Below are positions 58,555 to 64,000 of a stretch of 64,000 nucleotides of DNA, piece by piece. Position 1 is the stretch's first letter. Every line of letters begins with the position of its first letter. This stretch comes from Maniola hyperantus (Eukaryota; Arthropoda; Insecta; Lepidoptera; Nymphalidae). The notes below the pieces were generated by a model that saw only the letters and a list, made by a program, of their open reading frames with translations, was not told where the DNA came from and did no database searches. The translations under genes were made by a program, and so were the position numbers. The stretch lies in the NCBI RefSeq assembly GCF_902806685.2, contig NC_048546.1:2108001-2172000 (forward strand), given 5' to 3'.

Positions 58555-58772
58555 ACTAGCTTATGCTCACGACTTCTTCCACATGGACTACACAAATTTG
58601 AAACCCCTATTTCACCCACTTAGGGGTTGAGTTTTCAAAAATCCTTTCTTAGCGGATGCCAACGTCATAATAGCTATCTGCATGCCAAATTTCAGGCCGA
58701 TCCATCCAGTAGTTTGGGCTGTGCGTTGATAGATCAGTCAGTCAGTCAACTGTTCTTTTTATATATCTAGAA
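58555..58772 (+). mobile_element. SINE, family 2
   Basis: CTAGCTTATGCTCACGACTT to ATCAGTCAGTCAGTCAAC. Confidence 0.8.
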
Positions 58773-58944
58773 TCTAGATTAATATATTTTTGGGATGCAT
58801 ATAATGTATCTTGATTTAAAAATTATTGCAGTCGATTAAGTGACTGCTTCGGACTACTTTCAGGTTTCTCATTAACAAAAAAAAAAAGTTGTATAAAATG
58901 TACACCAAAAGACTAATAGGCAACTAATTTAATTTTAAAAGGAG

Positions 58945-59415
58945 TCTTAACTTTAAAACTAGTATTTGTATCATGGCAATAGTTATTAAAAAACTGCCAT
59001 GGTTGTTTACATAATATTGCAAATCGAAGCTGACAGCACATTTTAGCATGGACCGTGAGCACGCGCCATGGATAGATGTGGGAACAGCTTTAATGAGAAC
59101 ATACAACAATGATAGGTAAAGGTTTGCGCATTAACAAATCATTTTAAATGTGTAGATAACTTTGAAACTTGTATTTGTTTCATGGCAATAATAATTAAAT
59201 AGAGGGAATAGGCATCTTCTAGGCAAGTGCGCTCTATCTTAGGCTGCATCATCACTTGCCACCAGGTCTGATTGCAGCCAAGCGCTAGTCTGTAAAATAT
59301 ATAAAAACTGCCACAGTTGTTTACATGCTGACATGGTTGTTTATAGCTGACAGCACATTTTAGCACTGTAAGCACGCCCCATGCATAGATGTGTGAACAG
59401 CTTTACTGAGAACGA
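58945..59415. repeat. Tandem duplication of about 160 bp, second copy carrying an insertion
   Basis: 58945-59105 and 59155-59415 share ATTTGT-TCATGGCAATA, GCTGACAGCACATTTTAGCA and GGAACAGCTTTA-TGAGAAC. The second copy is split at about 59197-59295 by a piece of the GCATCATCACTTGCCACCAG repeat. Confidence 0.7.
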
Positions 59416-59649
59416 ACAAATTTGGTGCAACATATACAGCACGTAAAGAGGAAACATACTTCTAACACGCAACGCGACTAAATACAAATCATTACACCAA
59501 ACCTAACATGGTATCTCATTATACATATAGATTATTCCGGCTGTACTCACATGTTTAGCCGACGCAAGCCCGACCAGTTTCGAACCCATCTGGGGTCATT
59601 TTTCAGACTCGGCTCGTAACGCATTGCGGTTGGGACTAGTCGGGAATGG

Positions 59650-59815
59650 TTTTTTTAAGAATATTAGCCATGGCCCTTGACTAACATTCCCCTTTCCCCT
59701 CCAATTAAGCGTGAAGCTTGCGCTAGGAGTAGGTACTCTAGGTAATAGTGGAACGGGTGTGGTTTGAACCGGCGGCGACCTTCCGAATTTCAGTCCGCGT
59801 TGAGTTATTGAGTTT
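59650..59815 (-). mobile_element. tRNA-derived SINE (family 1)
   Basis: Same sequence as 22065-22232, more decayed around the A box. Confidence 0.65.
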
Positions 59816-60824
59816 AAACGGTGACTCATATCTGTAGAGATTTTAGTCAACAATCATCTAAGTGTTAAAAGATGGTTTAATGTAGTAGTAGGGATAATAT
59901 GGCGGTTCTGGCGCACTTGCGTGAGACAAAACATACAAAACGTCCATGAGTGCGAGGGAGATAGCGCTCTACAAAAATGCTCGAAAAATTTCCTCAAGAC
60001 CGGTATAAGATCTATGTAAGGTAGAGAATGGCGGTTCAAGTTTGGATGGCAGGGGTGAATATCTTATAAGTTTCTTGAATATATTTTTCTTTTTTATAAC
60101 GTCTATCACGGCTTGCGTCACGGTTTGCTTGAGTATCGACAGTTAGCAGTATCGATATTTTTTCAGATTTCGATCAAATATAAATAATGTCAGTATTGAT
60201 AGTTTCGCAACACTATTAAAAATAATGTGTTTTTTGTCTGTATCGTCATATCGCGTGTTTAGTATGTTTCTCACTTATATAATTTTCACAAATGCTGATT
60301 AATTAAATTAATTAATAGTAATCTTAAAACTAATGGTCAATGAGTTTTGTGCAGACAGAAATATCACATTTTTTTTTTAATTCGGCAGTCTCAGACTAAA
60401 TGAAAAAGATAGACGCTAAACGGTACACCAGTAGCAGTACATGAAACCTGTATGGATATTTTTATTATTATTAATGATTTTTTTAAGAATTACATATTTA
60501 TAAGCATGTTTAGTCATTAAAAAAATATGGTTTTTTTTAAAATTCAGATACAACTCTCTTGACTGCAATCTCACCTGGTGGTAAGTGATCATGCAGTCTA
60601 AGATGGAAGGGGTATGGCAGTTTTTATTAGTTTCGTCTATCTTTTCCAGTCTGTATCGGCAGTAGGTATACCCGAGACTGGGGGCACACGATGCGTTGAT
60701 GGCGATGATGGCGCCGCACCACAAAGATTTCACCGTATCAGAGGGCACACGAGCGGTGCGGCGCCGCAACGTTGTAATGTCGCAGTGGCGCCGTAGCAGC
60801 GTTGGACAGTCTGTTAATAATAAA

Positions 60825-61890
60825 AAACCGGCCAAGTGCGAGTCAGGCTCGCGCAATCAGGGTTCCGTACTACAGTCGTATTTTTTCGACATTTTGCGCG
60901 ATAACTCAAAAATAAATAAAAATCTGTTTTAGAATGTACAGGTGAGGACCTTTCATATGATACCCCACTTGATATAGTCACTCACTTCGAAAGTTGAAAA
61001 TACTAATTATTAGTTCATGACTACGGTATCGGCTCACTGGAACATAGAAGGGAACAATGTGATATGTTGTTACTGCAAGCAATTTTAACCGGCTCAATCG
61101 ATTGTCCTAGCTTACTCTCAGCCTTTTCATTTAATGCTCAACCTTCAAGAACGCGTCACACGCGCCTTCTAAATGTTCCCAACTAACTCAAATTATGCGC
61201 AAAATTCTATAATTCCACGCTTGGTACGTACTTATAACAATCAGTTCGCTGAGTTTGACTTATTTTACCTATCAAACAATAAATTTAAAAAGGAATTAAG
61301 AAACTATCATCGTAAAACAAAAAAAAAGTAGCTAACATCTAAATATGCATGCAATCATACACTCCCATTTACACACACACACACATGCACACACGCTCAC
61401 ACATACTCATAAGCACACACTCACACACGCATACACACACACATACAATCATACACACACTGTTGTAATTTTATTTTATTATTGTATATACCTACATTTA
61501 TTCTAACTCTATTCTGTTAAAATAGTTTAATTATAATTTTAAGTAATCTCTTTTGGCCTTCTGTTATACCTAGATTTAAATTTAAATAATAATTATGTAT
61601 TTACGCTGTTGATTACTTTCAAATAAACAAAATAAAAATAAAAAAAATGACCACAATTTAATTTTTTTTTGTGTGATCCAACCCTAAATTCACGGTTTTC
61701 AGATTTTTCCCCAAATGTCAGCTATAAGATCTACCTACCTGCCAAATGTAGTAAGTAAGTGTAGTGTGTAATTCATGATTCTAGGTCAACGGGAAGTACC
61801 CTGTAGGTTTCTTGACAGACAGACAGACAGACAACAAAGTGATCCTATAAGGGTTCCGTTTTTCCTTTTGAGGTACGGAACCCTAAAAAC
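60825..61890 (+). mobile_element. Dispersed repeat family 5, split by a LINE fragment
   Basis: AAAAACCGGCCAAGTGCGAG and GGTTCCGTACTACAGTCG at the left, and GGTACGGAACCCTAAAAA at the right. The centre is displaced by 61019-61650. Confidence 0.75.
61019..61650 (+). mobile_element. Broken jockey/CR1-type LINE 3' end
   Basis: Translated pieces (SLEHRREQCDMLLLQAI, GSIDCPSLLSAFSFNA) are the C-terminal region of a non-LTR reverse transcriptase with stops. A (CA)-rich tract at 61368-61460 lies in its 3' part. Confidence 0.7.
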
Positions 61891-62086
61891 AACTGAGCGG
61901 TGCCGCTCCGACGTCGCAACGCATTCACCCTTCCCCGCCTCGTCTCGGTGGTTGCAAGTCCGGTGCGGCGCCGGAGCGCATCGTGTGTCACGCCACAGAT
62001 ATTTCTATGTAAGACGACGCAGCGACACCGGTCCGGCGCCGCATCGCCGCGCCGCCGCAACGCTTCGTGTGCCCCCGCTCGCACTC

Positions 62087-62092
62087 TTTAAT
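62087..62092 (-). terminator. Candidate poly(A) signal of the PWWP2-like gene
   Basis: ATTAAA variant on the - strand about 32 bases past the stop codon. Confidence 0.35.
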
Positions 62093-62123
62093 CACAAATA
62101 AATTAAATATCATTTGTATGTGA

Positions 62124-62282
62124 TTATGAGAACACATCAATGGGACGTGGAGACATGGTAGCCAGGTTTGCATGTGTAGGGCTTCCTAACGGATCTGTGT
62201 GAGATTGGATACTCTTTGCCTCGATCGTTGCTTGTTTCACAGCCTCCTTGTATGGACCTCTTTTCTTTTTGTTGAAGCGTAT
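62124..62282 (-). CDS. PWWP2-like gene, last exon
   Basis: Acceptor ACTATTTCAG. 52 codons and TAA. The helix FNKKKRGPYKEAVKQA closes the domain; the tail is THANLATMSPRPIDVFS. Confidence 0.85.
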   Translation of the reverse strand: MRFNKKKRGPYKEAVKQATIEAKSIQSHTDPLGSPTHANLATMSPRPIDVFS

Positions 62283-63623
62283 CTGAAATAGTTAATAGAA
62301 CTATAATAATATGTGCTGGACTATGTTTATTAGATTTAACACCTATAACCCTACACACATTATGCAAATAAAGAATTGTATTGTATAATAATAAATTAAT
62401 ATTTATATACATAATATTATTAATATAGTTCATACTAGATGATGCCCGCGATTAAGGTTTCTTAAAAATCCCGTGGGAACTCTTTAATTTTCTAGGATAA
62501 AAAGCAGCCTATGTCCTTCCCCGGGATAAAGCTAACTCTGTACCAAATTTCGTCAAAATCGGTGGAACGGTTGGGCTGTGAAAAGCTAGCAGACAGACAG
62601 ACAGACACACTTTCGCATTTATAATATTAGTATGGATAATAATATTAACTATAATATAGTATTGGGGCTGATTCTCTTGTACACAATCTAAAAAAACAAC
62701 TAAACTAAATTAATGGGTCTAAATCTAGTGCTATCTTTTACGCAAGCAACATTATGAAAGGGATAGATAGATATAGACGTGACATTTTAGTTTAGTTTAG
62801 AGTTTGTGTACAACAGATTCAGCCACAATATTAATTTAATATTAGTTAATACTACAATAATATTAAATCAGTAGTTGGTGTAGCTGTGGACTATAATCAG
62901 TTTTTTTAGAGTGTACTCATAAAAATCTGACTCCATACCAATGACTGATTGCACATAGTCTAGATATATCAAAAAATATTCAATATTAAACCTGTGGTGC
63001 AGATTGGCAGACTTAATTAAATAATGGAAATGGAGCAGACTTCACACATGTTTAAGAAAATTATGGAGGACTCTCAGGCATGCAGGTTTCCTCACAGTTT
63101 TCCTTCACCATTAAGGTAAGTGGTATTTAATTGCTTAAAACGCACATAACTCTAAAAAGTTAAGGGAGCATCGAATCAAAGCACCCAGGTTCGAAACCCC
63201 TACCTCCCGATTAGGAGATCTTAACCACTAGGCTATCATAGATTCATCATCATCATCATCATGATCAACCCATCGCTAGCTCACTACCAGAGCATGGGTC
63301 TCCTCTCAGTGAAGGGCTTTGGCCATAGTCTACCACGCTTGCCAATTGCTGATTGGAAGACTTCAGACACCTTTGAGAACCTTTGAGAGAAATGGAGAAC
63401 TCTCAGGCATGCATAGACTTATAGGATGGCGCAATATTATTTGTGTGTTCTTTCTTAAACAACTTTATTTATCACCAACATGTACCTTATAGTCTTCTAG
63501 GAAAGGACTCAAGCTGTCACATGGCATGAGAGATGATGTGGTAGAAGCATACCATGCCACGTGGGCTCTAGAAGTTGGTGTCACACTCAACACCCTGCCT
63601 GGCCACCACGGAAACCCCACCAC
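62124..63623 (-). CDS. PWWP-domain protein, PWWP2A/B-like, C-terminal exons (5' end outside window)
   Basis: Two exons, 63623-63486 and 62282-62124, join in phase 0 and end at TAA 62126-62124. They encode VVGFPWWPGRVLSV, AHVAWYASTTSSLMPCDSL, SPFLEDYK, then IRFNKKKRGPYKEAVKQA and a short Ser/Pro tail. The aromatic PWWP cage, the WY.STTS strand and the R-F-N-K-K helix resemble the C-terminal PWWP domain of vertebrate PWWP2A/PWWP2B. Those proteins bind H3K36-methylated and H2A.Z chromatin and a NuRD sub-complex. The domain sits at the very C-terminus here too. The N-terminal part is off the right edge. Assignment to the PWWP2 family is an inference from motif similarity; the PWWP domain itself is clear. 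Confidence 0.83.
62432..62640 (+). mobile_element. Dispersed repeat, family 3, full form
   Basis: CTAGATGATGCCCGCGATT head, AATCGGTGGAACGGTTGGGC, (CAGA)n run and TTCGCATTTATAATATTAG end. Confidence 0.8.
62664..62828. mobile_element. MITE, same family as 40345-40845
   Basis: GGGGCTGATTCTCTTGTACA start, GCAAGCAACATTATGAAAGG interior, GAGTTTGTGTACAACAGATTC end. Confidence 0.8.
62985..63245 (+). mobile_element. SINE, family 4
   Basis: GGCATGCAGGTTTCCTCACA body and a tRNA-like end with B box GGTTCGAAACC on +/-, and TAACCACTAGGCTATCA. Confidence 0.7.
63246..63425 (+). mobile_element. SINE, family 4, truncated
   Basis: CATCATCATCATGATCAACC to AACTCTCAGGCATGCA. In the intron of the PWWP2-like gene. 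Confidence 0.7.
63486..63623 (-). CDS. PWWP2-like gene, penultimate exon
   Basis: Acceptor GTCCTTTTTAG, donor AAG|GTACAT. 46 codons with the PWWP motif and cage. Confidence 0.85.
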
Positions 63624-63654
63624 CTAAAAAGGACAAGAAGATTCATAAAAGATA

Positions 63655-63905
63655 GATTTTTCTTTAAATAAACTTTTACAAATGCTTTTGAATCATCAAT
63701 TGAATTTACCACTTGTCTGCAATGCCCTTTCTACTGGGGCAATAGGAAACTCTACTAAGTATACTAATATTATAAATGTGAAAGTGTGTCTGCTGTGTCT
63801 GTGTTTTTACAGCCAATCTGTATGACAAAATTTGGTACAGAAATAGCTTGCATCCCAGGGATGGGCACAGGCTACTTTTTGTCCTCGGAAAATCAAACAA
63901 GGGTC
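63655..63905. mobile_element. LINE tail fragment followed by family 3 fragment
   Basis: TAAACTTTTACAAATGCTTTTGAATCATC at 63668-63700, then ACTAATATTATAAATGTGAAAGTG and GGCTACTTTTTGTCC, the reverse of family 3. Confidence 0.6.
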
Positions 63906-64000
63906 TAAATTCAAGATGGAATTTGGACCTTATTGTTTTTACTTAGTAACCATTACATTGTTTTGTTGTATAATGTACAATCAAAAAGTGTACAATGTTA

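Larger units (their letters stand above)
60670..62070. mobile_element. Composite GC-rich inverted-repeat element with nested insertions
   Basis: GGGGGCACACGATGCGTTG at about 60679 is matched in inverse by CGCAACGCTTCGTGTGCCCCC at about 62058. GC-rich GCGGCGCCG subrepeats line both ends. Family 5 (60825-61018 and 61650-61890) sits inside, itself split by a LINE fragment. Confidence 0.65.

Overview
The window is nuclear DNA from a lepidopteran (moth or butterfly). Genes are intron-rich, introns and intergenic DNA are AT-rich, and the space is packed with dispersed repeats that look lepidopteran: tRNA-derived SINEs, RTE- and jockey/CR1-type LINE tails, a repeat with ends reading GGTTCCGTAC, and many small inverted-repeat MITEs. 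The species cannot be named from sequence alone. All gene models were built by hand: splice sites were placed on GT/AG signals and codon phase was checked across every junction.

Four genes are supported. (1) A + strand gene enters from the left. Only its last coding exon (12567-12715, stop codon at the exact exon end) and a 3' UTR exon (from 13848) are seen. Its protein ends in -RYTRV, a class I PDZ ligand. (2) On the - strand, a compact six-exon gene (32365 to 26805) encodes a 171-residue protein I do not recognise. (3) On the - strand, a complete twelve-exon haspin kinase gene (56314 to 33938) encodes 1651 residues: a huge disordered N-terminal region plus the atypical kinase domain that phosphorylates histone H3 Thr3. 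(4) At the right edge, on the - strand, lie the last two coding exons of a PWWP-domain protein resembling PWWP2A/B (63623 to 62124).

Layout: 1-12.5 kb is repeat-filled sequence, presumably intron of gene 1. 12.6-13.7 kb is a 144-bp tandem array made from the end of gene 1's last coding exon. 14.1-25.9 kb is AT-rich and unusually poor in mobile elements. 26.0-27.9 kb holds a degenerate GAATTC/CTTGCAAG satellite on both sides of the last exon of gene 2. 33.9-56.3 kb is haspin, whose introns carry many repeats. 57-62 kb is intergenic repeats. 62-64 kb is the PWWP gene.

The most unusual feature is that two unrelated genes on opposite strands each carry a tandem array seeded by duplication across the 3' end of an exon and its 5' splice site. 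In haspin, 122-bp units repeat about 20 times (34975-37370) and present 19 copies of one splice donor. In gene 1, 144-bp units repeat 8 times (12587-13738) with 7 intact donors. A third, purely coding 75-bp repeat lies in haspin exon 3. Three of the four genes touch chromatin or cell division by family (haspin, PWWP2-like) or are unknown, but nothing in the sequence shows that they work together.
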